Assembly (NCBI RefSeq): GCF_001665785.1
Contig: NZ_LZSO01000035.1
Span: 1 to 64,000 of the forward strand
Direction of reading: 5' to 3'
Length of the DNA: 64,000 nucleotides
Origin: Mycolicibacterium peregrinum
GTDB lineage: Bacteria > Actinomycetota > Actinomycetes > Mycobacteriales > Mycobacteriaceae
Shown piece after piece: positions 7,723 through 16,428 of this stretch. Each line of letters begins with the position of its first letter. Position 1 is the first letter of the stretch. The translations under genes and the position numbers were made by a program. Under the pieces are notes generated by a model, which was not told where the DNA came from, did not search any database, and was given only the letters and a program-made list of their open reading frames with translations.

Positions 7723-8976
7723 ATGAGCGCTGAGCTGATCGTCCTGGTGCTGTTGATAGCAACAGCACTGGCCTTTGACTTCACAAACGGCTTTCACGAC
7801 ACCGGCAATGCCATGGCCACTTCGATCGCCACGGGGGCACTGAAGCCCAAGACCGCTGTGATCCTGGCGGGTGTCCTCAACCTGGTCGGCGCGTTCCTCT
7901 CGGTCGAGGTGGCCGTCACGGTCACCACATCGGTGCTCAAGATCCAGGACAGCAAGACGGGGTCGCTGGTATCCGGCATCGATGCCTCGACGGGTCTCAC
8001 GATCATCTTCGCCGGCCTGATCGGCGGCATCCTGTGGAATCTGTTGACCTGGCTCTTCGGCATTCCGTCCAGCTCGTCGCACGCGCTCTTCGGCGGGCTG
8101 ATCGGCGCCGGGCTGGCAGCTATCGGACTGTCCGGGGTCAACTGGTCCGGCGTCCTCCAGAAGGTGCTCATCCCCGCGATCGCGGCTCCGTTCATCGCCT
8201 GCCTCGTCGCTGCCGCCGGAACCTGGCTTGTCTATCGCATCACCCGCAACGTGCTGAAGAAGCGTCGCGAGCAGGGTTTCCGCTGGGGCCAGATCGCCAC
8301 CGCCTCGCTGGTCGCACTGTCGCACGGAACGAATGACGCCCAGAAGACCATGGGCGTCATCGCGCTCGCCCTCATCACCACCGGTCACCTCACCGGAAAC
8401 GTGAAGGAAGACGGCCTGCCGTTCTGGATCATCGCCTCCTGCGCCCTGGCCATCGGTCTCGGCACCTACATCGGCGGCTGGCGTGTCATCCGCACATTGG
8501 GCAAGGGTCTGGTCGAGATCGAATCCCCGCAGGGGCTGGCCGCCGAAGCATCCTCGGCCGCAATCATTTTGAGCTCCAGCGCCGCGGGTATGGCGCTGTC
8601 CACAACTCACGTCGCCACCGGTTCGATCCTCGGTAGCGGCGTCGGCAAGCCCGGCGCCGAGGTGCGCTGGGCCGTGGCCGGACGCATGGCCATGGCCTGG
8701 CTGATCACGCTGCCCGCCGCCGGAATCGTCGGCGCGCTGGCTTTCTGGCTGTCGCACGGTGTCGAGTCGCTCACCGGGGCGGCGCTCGCCGGCGACGGCC
8801 TGATCTTCCTTATCCTGGTCGCCCTGTCCGGATACATGTGGTGGCGCGCTCAGCAGCAGAAGGTCGACCACAAGAACGTCAATGCCGATTGGGATGACTC
8901 CACCAACTCGGTGGTGCCGGCCGAGGTACGTGAGGCCGGCAAGCCTGCCGCCACAGTCGACAAAGCCGCAGTCTGA
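7723..8976 (+). CDS. pitA: Inorganic phosphate transporter PitA
   Basis: A 417-residue PiT-family permease with about ten membrane helices, predicted to carry phosphate (as a metal-phosphate complex) with protons. The duplicated PiT signatures are present: FDFTNGFHDTGNAMA near residues 17-31 and LSHGTNDAQKTMG in the second half. I chose the ATG beginning MSAELIVLV, because the 30 residues from an upstream in-frame ATG are not family-like. A small membrane protein and a DUF3349 gene follow closely and are probably co-transcribed. Homologue of Rv0545c, but transcribed opposite to menE, unlike the co-directional order in M. tuberculosis. Confidence 0.93.
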   Translation: MSAELIVLVLLIATALAFDFTNGFHDTGNAMATSIATGALKPKTAVILAGVLNLVGAFLSVEVAVTVTTSVLKIQDSKTGSLVSGIDASTGLTIIFAGLIGGILWNLLTWLFGIPSSSSHALFGGLIGAGLAAIGLSGVNWSGVLQKVLIPAIAAPFIACLVAAAGTWLVYRITRNVLKKRREQGFRWGQIATASLVALSHGTNDAQKTMGVIALALITTGHLTGNVKEDGLPFWIIASCALAIGLGTYIGGWRVIRTLGKGLVEIESPQGLAAEASSAAIILSSSAAGMALSTTHVATGSILGSGVGKPGAEVRWAVAGRMAMAWLITLPAAGIVGALAFWLSHGVESLTGAALAGDGLIFLILVALSGYMWWRAQQQKVDHKNVNADWDDSTNSVVPAEVREAGKPAATVDKAAV

Positions 8977-9001
8977 CCGGATCTAGCTAAGGAATCAGCT
9001 G

Positions 9002-9286
9002 ATGATTTATGTGGACTCCATCTTCAAGGTGCTGGTTGTGGGGTTGATCCTCGGAGCCGGTCTGCCTGCGGTGTTCGCCACGGGTCTGGTGGCCTATTCG
9101 AACGGCGCCGGCGGCACTCACGAGGACGGCACCGTCGTGGCGCCCAACCCCGTGCTGAAGATCCTCGGCCTGGCGCTCTTCGCCGTCGTCGCCGCCGTGA
9201 TCGTGATCGCGATCCTGTGGATCACCAAGACCACGATCATTCATCACTTCGGATTCAACCCCGTCCCGTTCATTCCGGGTAAGTGA
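9002..9286 (+). CDS. Small two-helix membrane protein downstream of pitA (Rv0544c-like)
   Basis: A 94-residue protein with two predicted membrane helices (about 8-30 and 52-74) joined by a Gly/Asn-rich loop, and a short aromatic/Pro tail. An AAGGA ribosome-binding site precedes the ATG, 25 bp after the pitA stop. Position and size match Rv0544c next to pitA in M. tuberculosis. No enzymatic motif is visible. A role as an accessory subunit of PitA is an inference from context only. Confidence 0.8.
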   Translation: MIYVDSIFKVLVVGLILGAGLPAVFATGLVAYSNGAGGTHEDGTVVAPNPVLKILGLALFAVVAAVIVIAILWITKTTIIHHFGFNPVPFIPGK

Positions 9287-9293
9287 GCGCAGC

Positions 9294-9602
9294 ATGACCG
9301 AAACGACGAGCTTCCTGGACAACGTGCTGAGCTGGTTGCGGGCCGGCTATCCGGAGGGCGTGCCGCACAAGGATCAGTTCGCCCTGCTGGCGTTGCTGAC
9401 CCGGTCGCTGTCCGAGGACGAGGTGGTCCGGGCCACCCACGACATCCTGCGCTCCTCCGACGGGGACAGCCCTGTCACCGACGATGAGATCCGGGGCGCG
9501 GTGCAGAACGTCATCGACAAGGAACCGCTTCCAGAAGAGGTCAACCAGGTCGCCGCTCGGCTGGCCTCGGTGGGCTGGCCGCTGTCGACCCCGACGCGCT
9601 GA
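9294..9602 (+). CDS. DUF3349 domain-containing protein (second paralogue)
   Basis: A 102-residue paralogue of the protein at 7095-7457. Both share WLxAGYPEGVP, LLALLTRxL and a C-terminal xRLAxxGWPL motif, but this copy lacks the acidic tail. It starts 7 bp after the small membrane protein stop and closes the pitA unit. The function is unknown. The two copies lie on opposite strands on either side of pitA. Confidence 0.88.
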   Translation: MTETTSFLDNVLSWLRAGYPEGVPHKDQFALLALLTRSLSEDEVVRATHDILRSSDGDSPVTDDEIRGAVQNVIDKEPLPEEVNQVAARLASVGWPLSTPTR

Positions 9603-9609
9603 GGGGCAG

Positions 9610-9623
9610 GGGCATATTTGCCC
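9610..9623. terminator. Weak hairpin after the pitA unit
   Basis: A GGGCA-TATT-TGCCC stem-loop (5-bp stem, 4-nt loop) lies 8 nt after the DUF3349 stop and is followed by a moderately T-rich stretch. It could be a weak terminator between the convergent pitA unit and the glyoxalase gene. Confidence 0.3.
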
Positions 9624-9683
9624 GGTTGTTGACTTTGAATCCACGCACACCGCAACTCGCACAAGTGCAGCGTCAGTTCTAAG

Positions 9684-10064
9684 TCAACGCGTGTCCCGGC
9701 GCAGTGGGTGAGTGTCGGGCACCTGGACGAATATCAGAGTGATGCTGTCGGGGTCGATCACATGCATCTCGTGCAGGCCCCACGGTTCCTGGGTCGCGGC
9801 GCGGGCGATTGCCACGCCGCGACTTTCCAGTTCAGCCTGGGTGGCGTAGACATCGCGCACCTGCAGCCACAGCGCTCCGGGGAACACCCCGGGTTCGGTG
9901 GGGCTGTGGTGCCCGGCCAGCTCGATCAGTGACTGGCCGGCGTAAAACACTGTGCCTGCACCGTATTCGCGGGCGATGGCCAAGCCGATCCCATCGCGGT
10001 AGAACTCCACTGACTTCGGGTAATCGACCGGTCGGATCAACATCCTGCTGGCCAGGATCTCCAT
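9684..10064 (-). CDS. Glyoxalase/VOC superfamily protein (Rv0546c-like)
   Basis: A 126-residue single-domain vicinal-oxygen-chelate protein. It has the N-terminal MLIRPVDYPKSVEFYRDGIGL strand-helix, a central AGxSLIELAGH segment and the C-terminal GLHEMHVIDPDSITLIFVQ strand typical of glyoxalase/bleomycin-resistance folds. Candidate metal ligands include the His in the central strand and Glu/His near the C-terminus, but a full set cannot be assigned by eye. It matches the position of Rv0546c beside pitA. Substrate unknown. Confidence 0.85.
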   Translation of the reverse strand: MEILASRMLIRPVDYPKSVEFYRDGIGLAIAREYGAGTVFYAGQSLIELAGHHSPTEPGVFPGALWLQVRDVYATQAELESRGVAIARAATQEPWGLHEMHVIDPDSITLIFVQVPDTHPLRRDTR

Positions 10065-10112
10065 GGCCCTTGTCTACCACTGCCGGGTGCCGGGGCGAAT
10101 CCGCGACACGGG

Positions 10113-11489
10113 TCAGTCGGGGCGCCCGGGCATCCGGCGGGCGCGGTCGCTGGCCCGCAATCCGATGGCGAACGCGGCCTGGTCCTCGAAACTCATCGGG
10201 TTTCGTCCGGTGATCTCGTGGATGCGGCTCAACCGGTGACGCACGGTGTTGGTGTGCAGGAACAACTCACGCGCGGTGTCGATGAGTGACCCGTTGGTGG
10301 CCAGGAAGGTGCGCAGGGTTCGCACGTGCTGGGTGCCCCGCCCGCTGTCCAGGGTCTCCAGCGGGTCGATGAGCTGGCTTTTGAACGGGGCCAACCGGTT
10401 CAGCGGCAGGCCTTCGAGCAGGCTGTCGAACGTGCTCAGCTGATCAGGGCCGATGCTGCCGCCGTGCTGCTGGGCGAGGTCGAGGGCGATGCGGGCCTGG
10501 GTGATCGCCGCGCCCAGTTCGGCGAGCGGAGCAGCGGCGGCGTGGCCCGAGGGCAGGGACAGTTCGCCGGTCTGCTGGGCCCGCGGGCCCGCCTCGAGGA
10601 CCAGGCATACCTCGGGTGCATCGCCGACCAGGGCATCGGGAAATGCCATCGACAACACGGCACCGGCCCCGGCCGGCCAGGCCGAGCAGGTGAGCTCGGG
10701 CGACGCCAGGCCCGGCCAGTCCAGAAGCTGATTGAGGGCGTCGGGCAGCAGCATGCGTCGCTCGATCAGCGACAGCAGTTGCCCGACGCGTTCGCGGGAG
10801 AGTGCGGATTCGATGTCGCGTTCGCCCTGGGCGGCCTGGACGAAGCGGCCGATCAGGTCCAGCACCGCTGGTTCCGGTGGCTCGTCGCTGCCGACCGAGG
10901 TCAGGGTTCCCAAGTCGCCGAGCGGGGCACCGGCCCCTGCGCCCGCGGACGTCTGATCGGGATCCACCAGGAGATGGCAGCCCAGCACCTCGCCTGCCCG
11001 GTCCAGCAACTGGCGCACCGACTCACGCCGCCGTTGGGACGAGAGCAGTTCGGGCATCAGGGAATTGGTGGCCCGCGCTACGGCGATCTCACCGCCGACC
11101 TGGAAGTCGGCTACATAGCGGCTCACCGAGGAGAACGGCACATTGGGTGGGGCGATGAGGATCGGTAGGCCGTCGCGTGCGGCCGAGGCGATCAAGGCAG
11201 CCGGAACGGCGTCGTGCACATCGCCGATGCCGAAGCACAGGCCGGCCGCCCCGGACCGGCTCAGCGATTCGACGAACGCCGCGCAGTCCTGCTCCGTCTG
11301 CAGGCTGATGCCCACTGTGCAGACCAGTTCACCGCCGTGCAGGTATCTCGTCGGGTCCCGTAATTCGGTGGTGTGCACCCAGTTGATCCGGTGATCCAGG
11401 TCGCCGGTCGGCTCGTCGGGAGTGAGCAGCCCCCGGTGTGACTCGAGGAGGTCGCGCAGTGTCGGTTTGACATCGCCGCGGTCCGACAT
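10113..11489 (-). CDS. PucR family transcriptional regulator
   Basis: A 458-residue regulator with the PucR plan: an N-terminal PucR-like sensor domain (about 8-125: LRDLLESHRGLL ... LPILIAPPNVPFSSVSRYVADF), a linker, and a C-terminal PucR-type helix-turn-helix (about 395-450: LRTFLATNGSLIDTARELFLHTNTVRHRLSRI). Such proteins often activate neighbouring nitrogen or purine/amine catabolic genes in response to a substrate. It is divergent from the permease-SDR-SDR-ureohydrolase-deacetylase operon, which is its likely target. The 164-bp divergent region contains a small ACGCC/GGCGT inverted repeat at 11605-11619 that could be an operator. Confidence 0.9.
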   Translation of the reverse strand: MSDRGDVKPTLRDLLESHRGLLTPDEPTGDLDHRINWVHTTELRDPTRYLHGGELVCTVGISLQTEQDCAAFVESLSRSGAAGLCFGIGDVHDAVPAALIASAARDGLPILIAPPNVPFSSVSRYVADFQVGGEIAVARATNSLMPELLSSQRRRESVRQLLDRAGEVLGCHLLVDPDQTSAGAGAGAPLGDLGTLTSVGSDEPPEPAVLDLIGRFVQAAQGERDIESALSRERVGQLLSLIERRMLLPDALNQLLDWPGLASPELTCSAWPAGAGAVLSMAFPDALVGDAPEVCLVLEAGPRAQQTGELSLPSGHAAAAPLAELGAAITQARIALDLAQQHGGSIGPDQLSTFDSLLEGLPLNRLAPFKSQLIDPLETLDSGRGTQHVRTLRTFLATNGSLIDTARELFLHTNTVRHRLSRIHEITGRNPMSFEDQAAFAIGLRASDRARRMPGRPD

Positions 11490-11653
11490 GGGCTGAGCGT
11501 AACGCCGTCGTCATCCCCGTGTCCGCCGGCATTGTCGGATCCTCCAATGGCAGCGTGGTGCGACAGTGGATTCGCAGCGTGTTGGTGGCATTCGCTTGGT
11601 GGTTACGCCACTACGGCGTGATAGTTCCTGCAACCACACAGAGGGAGCACACG

Positions 11654-13150
11654 ATGACTGCATCGCCGATCTCGTTGCCCGAGCACGACACGGACGGGCC
11701 TCACGTGCTACGGCGCGAATTCTCGCTGTGGTCGGCCTTCGCCTTTGCTTTTGCGTTCATCTCGCCGATCGTCGCGCTCTACGGAATCTTCGGTCTGGCA
11801 CTGTCCTCGGCCGGCCCGAGCTTCTGGTGGGGATTCGCGCTCGTGTTCGGCGGTCAGCTGCTGGTCGCCCTGGTCTTCGCGATGCTGGTGTCGCGCTGGC
11901 CGTTGGAGGGTTCTATATACCAATGGTCGCGGCGGCTGCTCGGCACGTCCTACGGCTGGTTCGCCGGCTGGGTGTACATGTGGACGTTGGTGATCGCGAT
12001 GGCGACCGTGGCGCTGGGCGCTGCCGGGTTCGTGGCGAACATCGCCGGGGTGGAATCGCCGTCCGGTCGTCTACGGGCCGTCATCGCGCTGGTGATCCTG
12101 CTCGGCGGGACCGCGATCAACCTGATCGGCCGCGGTGCGCTCAAGGTGTTCATGACCGCCAGCATCGTGGCCGAGGTGATCGGTTCGATCGGGCTGGGCA
12201 CCTGGCTGTTGCTGTTCCACCGCAACAACTCGTTGTCGGTGCTGTTCGACGGCGGCGGTCCCGGGGTGGACACCTGGAGCTACCTGAGCGGGCCGTTCCT
12301 GATCGCGGTGGCGTTCATCGGGTTCTCGTTCGTCGGGTTCGAGAGTGCGGGCGCCATCGCCGAGGAGGTCCACGAGCCGCGGCGTTACCTGCCCAAGGCT
12401 GTGCTCTTCTCGCTGGGTTTCATCGCGCTGGTGGTGGCCTACTCGAGCCTGGCGATCATCCTGGCGATCCCTGATCTGGATGCCGTGATATCCGGCTCCG
12501 TGGCCGATCCGGTGTACGAAACCCTCACGGCTGCACTGGGACACGGCATCGCCAAACCGGTCGAGATGCTGTTCGTCATCGGCTTTCTGGCCAGCTTCTT
12601 GGCACTGCAGACCTCCGCGTCCCGGGTGATCTGGGCCTACGCCCGTGACGGTGCGCTGCCGGCTTCGAAGGTGTTGGCCCGGTTGCGTGGTGAGGCGCGG
12701 ATCCCGGTGGTGCCGATCCTGGTCACCACTGTGGTCGGCGGGGCACTGTTCCTGCTGTCGATCGTGGCCGGTGACATCTATTCGCTCATGGTCAATTTCA
12801 CGGCGGGCGGCTTCTACCTGGCCTTCCTGTTCCCGTTGATCGGGTTCGTGGTGGTGCTGGCCCGACGGAGTTGGACGGACGGCGCGTTCAGCCTGGGCCG
12901 CGCCACGGTTCCGGTCGCGGTGGTGGCCGCGGTGTGGGCGGTTCTGCAGACCCTCAACATCGCCTGGCCGAGGCCGGTTTTCGAGCAGCGCTACCTGGAC
13001 TGGTCGGTGTGGATCGGGGTGGCCGTGCTGGCCATAATCGGGCTGGCCGTCCTGCTCAGCGTGCGGCAGCGGATCGTGAGCGCCGCGGTGATCGAGGACG
13101 TCGAGACTCTGGACGAGCGCGCCGACGGGAAGGTGGGAAGCGATGACTGA
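11654..13150 (+). CDS. APC family amino acid/amine permease
   Basis: A 498-residue permease with about 12 membrane helices. The APC N-terminal signature is visible (REFSLWSAFAFAFAFISPIVALYGIFG) and the conserved GFESAGAIAEEVHEPRRYLPKA lies after helix 6. The start MTASPISLP has a good GAGGGAG ribosome-binding site; an in-frame upstream start at 11519 is poorly supported. As first gene of a tightly overlapping operon with a ureohydrolase, its substrate is probably a guanidino, amine or amino acid compound. The following SDR overlaps its end by 8 bp. Confidence 0.9.
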   Translation: MTASPISLPEHDTDGPHVLRREFSLWSAFAFAFAFISPIVALYGIFGLALSSAGPSFWWGFALVFGGQLLVALVFAMLVSRWPLEGSIYQWSRRLLGTSYGWFAGWVYMWTLVIAMATVALGAAGFVANIAGVESPSGRLRAVIALVILLGGTAINLIGRGALKVFMTASIVAEVIGSIGLGTWLLLFHRNNSLSVLFDGGGPGVDTWSYLSGPFLIAVAFIGFSFVGFESAGAIAEEVHEPRRYLPKAVLFSLGFIALVVAYSSLAIILAIPDLDAVISGSVADPVYETLTAALGHGIAKPVEMLFVIGFLASFLALQTSASRVIWAYARDGALPASKVLARLRGEARIPVVPILVTTVVGGALFLLSIVAGDIYSLMVNFTAGGFYLAFLFPLIGFVVVLARRSWTDGAFSLGRATVPVAVVAAVWAVLQTLNIAWPRPVFEQRYLDWSVWIGVAVLAIIGLAVLLSVRQRIVSAAVIEDVETLDERADGKVGSDD

Positions 13151-13841
13151 GTCACCGGTCGCAGTCGTCACCGGAGGTGCCAGCGGAATCGGCGCCGCGG
13201 TGGTCACCGCGTTGCGGGAACGCGGCTATGTCATCGCAACGCTGGATCTGTCGGGTTCGACCAAGGCGGATCACGCTGTTGCAGTGGATGTTTCCGACGG
13301 CACCGCGGTGGCCGGCGCGGTCGGCGAGATCCGTGCCGAACTCGGACCGATCGCCGCACTGGTGACCTCGGCGGGTCACTACGAGATGGCCCCGGTGAGC
13401 CAGATCAGCACCCAGGCCTGGCAGCGCATGCTGCGGGTGCACGTGGGCGGGTTGTTCCACGCCTCTCGTGCCTGTCTGCCTGACATGCTCACCCGGGGTT
13501 CGGGGGCGGTGGTCGCGGTGGCCAGTGAGCTCGCGGTCGGTGGCGGCGACGGTGATGCCCATTACGCGGCGGCCAAAGGGGCCATTCTCGGCCTGGTACG
13601 CAGTCTGGCTGCCGAGGTGGCCGGTCGCGGTGTCCGGGTGAACGCGGTGGCCCCGGGCCCCACCGACACTCCGTTGCTGTCCGACGATTCCCCTTGGCGT
13701 GCCGCAGATTACCTGTCCACGCTGCCGTTGGGGCGGCTGGTCACCCCGGTCGAGGTGGCGCAATGTGTGCGATATCTGGTGTGTGACGCCACCTTCAGTA
13801 CCGGTGACGTCGTCAACGTCAACGCAGGAGCGGTGATATGA
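13143..13841 (+). CDS. SDR family oxidoreductase (operon SDR 1)
   Basis: A 232-residue short-chain dehydrogenase. It has the cofactor-binding GGASGIG (about 10-16), a VTSAGHY segment replacing the NNAG motif, and a catalytic HYAAAKGAILGLVRSLA (YxxxK). The Ser of the triad would come from VAVASELAVGG. The PGPTDTPLL loop follows. It overlaps the permease by 8 bp and the next SDR by 4 bp, indicating translational coupling. It probably oxidises a hydroxyl group of the operon substrate with NAD(P); the substrate is unknown. Confidence 0.87.
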   Translation: MTESPVAVVTGGASGIGAAVVTALRERGYVIATLDLSGSTKADHAVAVDVSDGTAVAGAVGEIRAELGPIAALVTSAGHYEMAPVSQISTQAWQRMLRVHVGGLFHASRACLPDMLTRGSGAVVAVASELAVGGGDGDAHYAAAKGAILGLVRSLAAEVAGRGVRVNAVAPGPTDTPLLSDDSPWRAADYLSTLPLGRLVTPVEVAQCVRYLVCDATFSTGDVVNVNAGAVI

Positions 13842-14599
13842 GCTCGTTACAGGGACGGGTCGCGTTGGTCACCGGTGCCGCGCAGGGGATGGGCGCCGCG
13901 CATGCCCGGCGGCTGGCCGCGGCGGGAGCGACGGTGGCGGTCAACGACATTCGTCCTGGCGCCGGGTTGGATGCGTTGGCCGCCGAGATCGGTGGCCTGG
14001 CCGTCCCCGGGGATGTCTGTGATCCGCACACCTGCGCCCAGATCGCTGACACTGTGGCGGCCACTGCCGGCCGGCTCGACGTGTTGGTCGCCAACCACGC
14101 CTACATGACCATGGCTCCGCTGTTGGAGCACGACGAGGCGGACTGGTGGCGGGTCGTCGACACCAATCTCGGTGGCACCTTTCATCTGGTGCAGGCGGTG
14201 TTGCCGCACATGCGCAGGCTCGGCGCCGGCCGCATCGTGGTGATCTCCAGTGAGTGGGGTGTCACCGGCTGGCCCGAGGCCACCGCGTATGCGGCGTCCA
14301 AGGCCGGGCTCATCTCGTTGGTCAAGACCCTGGGCCGGGAATTGGCTCCGGAGGGGATCATCGTGAACGCTGTGGCGCCCGGCGTGACCGACACTCCGCA
14401 GCTCGAGGTGGACGCGGACGCCGCCGGGATCGCGTTGGCCGACATGCACGCGCGCTACGCGGAGTCGATTCCGTTGGGCCGCATCGGCTCTGTCGGCGAG
14501 ATTGCGGCCGCGGTGCAGTTCTTGGCCGAGTTCGACATGTCGGCCGTCGTCGGGCAGGTGATCTCCTGCAACGGCGGGGCCACCCGGACGAGAGTGTGA
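13838..14599 (+). CDS. SDR family oxidoreductase (operon SDR 2)
   Basis: A 253-residue classical SDR: GAAQGMGAAHA cofactor motif (about 14-24), VANHAYM in place of NNAG, IVVISSEWGVTG carrying the catalytic Ser, and AYAASKAG (YxxxK). The PGVTDTPQL loop and a C-terminal VVGQVISCNGG complete the fold. It overlaps the preceding SDR by ATGA. Two consecutive, clearly different SDRs in one operon suggest two successive oxidation steps, or oxidation and epimerisation, on the same compound. Substrate not predictable. Confidence 0.88.
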   Translation: MSSLQGRVALVTGAAQGMGAAHARRLAAAGATVAVNDIRPGAGLDALAAEIGGLAVPGDVCDPHTCAQIADTVAATAGRLDVLVANHAYMTMAPLLEHDEADWWRVVDTNLGGTFHLVQAVLPHMRRLGAGRIVVISSEWGVTGWPEATAYAASKAGLISLVKTLGRELAPEGIIVNAVAPGVTDTPQLEVDADAAGIALADMHARYAESIPLGRIGSVGEIAAAVQFLAEFDMSAVVGQVISCNGGATRTRV

Positions 14600-14621
14600 A
14601 GTGATGACGGAGGGACATCAG

Positions 14622-15593
14622 GTGACGGGCCAGCCGTATGTGCGGTCGGAGACGGGCAACGTCGGTCAGGTCGACGCAAGGGCGGTACCGCGGTACGCCG
14701 GGATCGCCACGTTCGCCCGGCTCCCACAACGTCACGAGGTCTCCGACTACGACATCGCCGTCGTCGGAGTGCCGTTCGACGCCGGCGTCACCTACCGGCC
14801 GGGCGCGCGGTTCGGCCCCGCCGCGATCCGGCAGGCCTCGCGCCTTCTCAAGCCGTACCACCCGGCGCTGGATGTCAGTCCGTTCGCGCAGGCGCAGGTG
14901 GTCGATGCCGGCGATATCGCTGCCAACCCGTTCGACATCGACGCTGCGGTCGACCAGATTCGGGACGGGATCGCCGGGTTGCTGACGGCGCCCGAGAAGC
15001 GGGTGGTGCTGCTCGGCGGGGACCACACCATCGCCCTGCCCGCCCTGCAGGCGGTGCACGCCGTGCACGGCCCGGTGGCGCTGGTGCACTTCGACGCCCA
15101 CCTCGACACCTGGGACACCTACTTCGGTGCGCCATGCACGCACGGCACCCCGTTCCGCCGCGCCTCCGAGCAGGGCCTGATCGTCAAGGGCCATTCTGCA
15201 CACGTCGGCATCCGCGGCTCGCTCTACGACCGCGCCGACCTGCTCGACGACGAGTCGTTGGGCTTCACCGTGGTGCACTGCCGCGATATCGACCGCATCG
15301 GTGTGGACGGTGTCATCGAACGGATCCTGCAGCGAGTCGGCGATCACCCGGTGTATGTGTCGATCGACATCGACGTGCTGGACCCGGGGTTCGCGCCGGG
15401 CACCGGGACTCCCGAGATCGGCGGGATGACCAGCCGAGAGCTGGTCGCAGTGCTGCGGGCCATGCGCGGGCTGTCGATCGTCGGCGCCGACGTCGTCGAG
15501 GTGGCCCCGGCCTACGACAGCGGTGACGTGACCGCCGTGGCCGCGGCCAATCTGGCCTACGAACTGGTTACGCTGATGGCTGACCATGACTGA
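14622..15593 (+). CDS. Agmatinase/ureohydrolase family protein
   Basis: About 323 residues of the arginase-agmatinase fold, which hydrolyses a guanidino group to urea and an amine using two manganese ions. The metal motifs are all present: LLGGDHT, VHFDAHLDTWD and SIDIDVLDPGFAPGTGTPE. I chose the GTG at 14622 because a GGAGGG ribosome-binding site lies just upstream; GTG/ATG codons at 14601/14604 are in-frame alternatives. Members include agmatinase, guanidinobutyrase and guanidinopropionase, and the exact substrate cannot be told. It follows the SDR closely and overlaps the deacetylase gene by 8 bp. Confidence 0.9.
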   Translation: MTGQPYVRSETGNVGQVDARAVPRYAGIATFARLPQRHEVSDYDIAVVGVPFDAGVTYRPGARFGPAAIRQASRLLKPYHPALDVSPFAQAQVVDAGDIAANPFDIDAAVDQIRDGIAGLLTAPEKRVVLLGGDHTIALPALQAVHAVHGPVALVHFDAHLDTWDTYFGAPCTHGTPFRRASEQGLIVKGHSAHVGIRGSLYDRADLLDDESLGFTVVHCRDIDRIGVDGVIERILQRVGDHPVYVSIDIDVLDPGFAPGTGTPEIGGMTSRELVAVLRAMRGLSIVGADVVEVAPAYDSGDVTAVAAANLAYELVTLMADHD

Positions 15594-16428
15594 ATTTCGT
15601 TGGCCGGAAGGGAAAACCGCGGCCGCAGCCTTCACCTTCGACGTCGATGCCGAATCGGCGGTGCTGTGGGGCAACCAGGGTGTTGCGGCGCGGATGAGTG
15701 TGATGTCCCACCAGGCCTACGGACCGCTGGTGGGGATACCCCGGATTCTGGATCTGCTGGATCGGCATCAGATTCCGTCGACGTTCTTCGTCCCGGGTCA
15801 TACGGCGCACCGGTACCCCGAGGCGGTGCGTGCGATCGTGGCGGCCGGGCACGAGATCGCCCACCACGGTTACCTTCATGAGCAGCCGACAGCGTTGACG
15901 GTGCAGGAGGAGGTCGACGCGCTCGACCGTGGGCTGGAGGCGCTGGCGGAGGTGGCCGGGGTGCGGCCGGCCGGCTACCGCGCGCCGATGTGGGACCTGT
16001 CGTGGCACACGCCTTCCCTGCTGGCGGAGCGCGGTTTCCTGTACGACTCAAGCCTGATGGACGCCGACTGCCCTTATGAGCTCGCTGTCGGTGACAGTTC
16101 GCTGGTGGAGATCCCCATCCAGTGGGCGCTCGACGACTGGGAGCAGTACTGCTATCTGCCCGACATCTCCGGATCCGGTCTGATCGAGAGCCCGCGCAAG
16201 GCGCGGGAGATCTGGCAGCTGGAGTTCGACGCGCTCCGCCGCGCCGGGGCGTGCTGGGTGCTGACCAATCACCCGTTCCTGTCCGGACGGGCCTCGCGGT
16301 CAGCCGAACTCGACCACCTCATGCGACACGTACGCGACCACACCGATGTGTGGACCACGAACCTCGGGGCGATCGCCCAGCATGTGCGGTCGCTCGGACT
16401 TGAGCCCCGCAGCATCACCCAGCCGTGA
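15586..16428 (+). CDS. Polysaccharide deacetylase family protein (cytosolic, PuuE-like)
   Basis: A 280-residue NodB/carbohydrate-esterase-4 fold. It has FTFDVDAE near residue 16 (catalytic base and metal Asp), HEIAHHGYLHE (about 87-97, metal His pair) and GYRAPMWDLS (about 132-141). There is no signal peptide, so it acts in the cytosol. Cytosolic members of this fold include PuuE allantoinases, which hydrolyse ring amides rather than cell wall. Its place in a ureohydrolase operon favours a ureide, imide or amide substrate. It is the last gene of the operon; its stop abuts the convergent SDR. Confidence 0.86.
   Translation: MTEFRWPEGKTAAAAFTFDVDAESAVLWGNQGVAARMSVMSHQAYGPLVGIPRILDLLDRHQIPSTFFVPGHTAHRYPEAVRAIVAAGHEIAHHGYLHEQPTALTVQEEVDALDRGLEALAEVAGVRPAGYRAPMWDLSWHTPSLLAERGFLYDSSLMDADCPYELAVGDSSLVEIPIQWALDDWEQYCYLPDISGSGLIESPRKAREIWQLEFDALRRAGACWVLTNHPFLSGRASRSAELDHLMRHVRDHTDVWTTNLGAIAQHVRSLGLEPRSITQP

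Noticed and set aside
9628..9688. GTTGACTT ... AAGTCAAC inverted repeat
   Set aside because: The loop of about 45 nt is too long for a terminator and the right arm lies in the 3' end of the glyoxalase gene.
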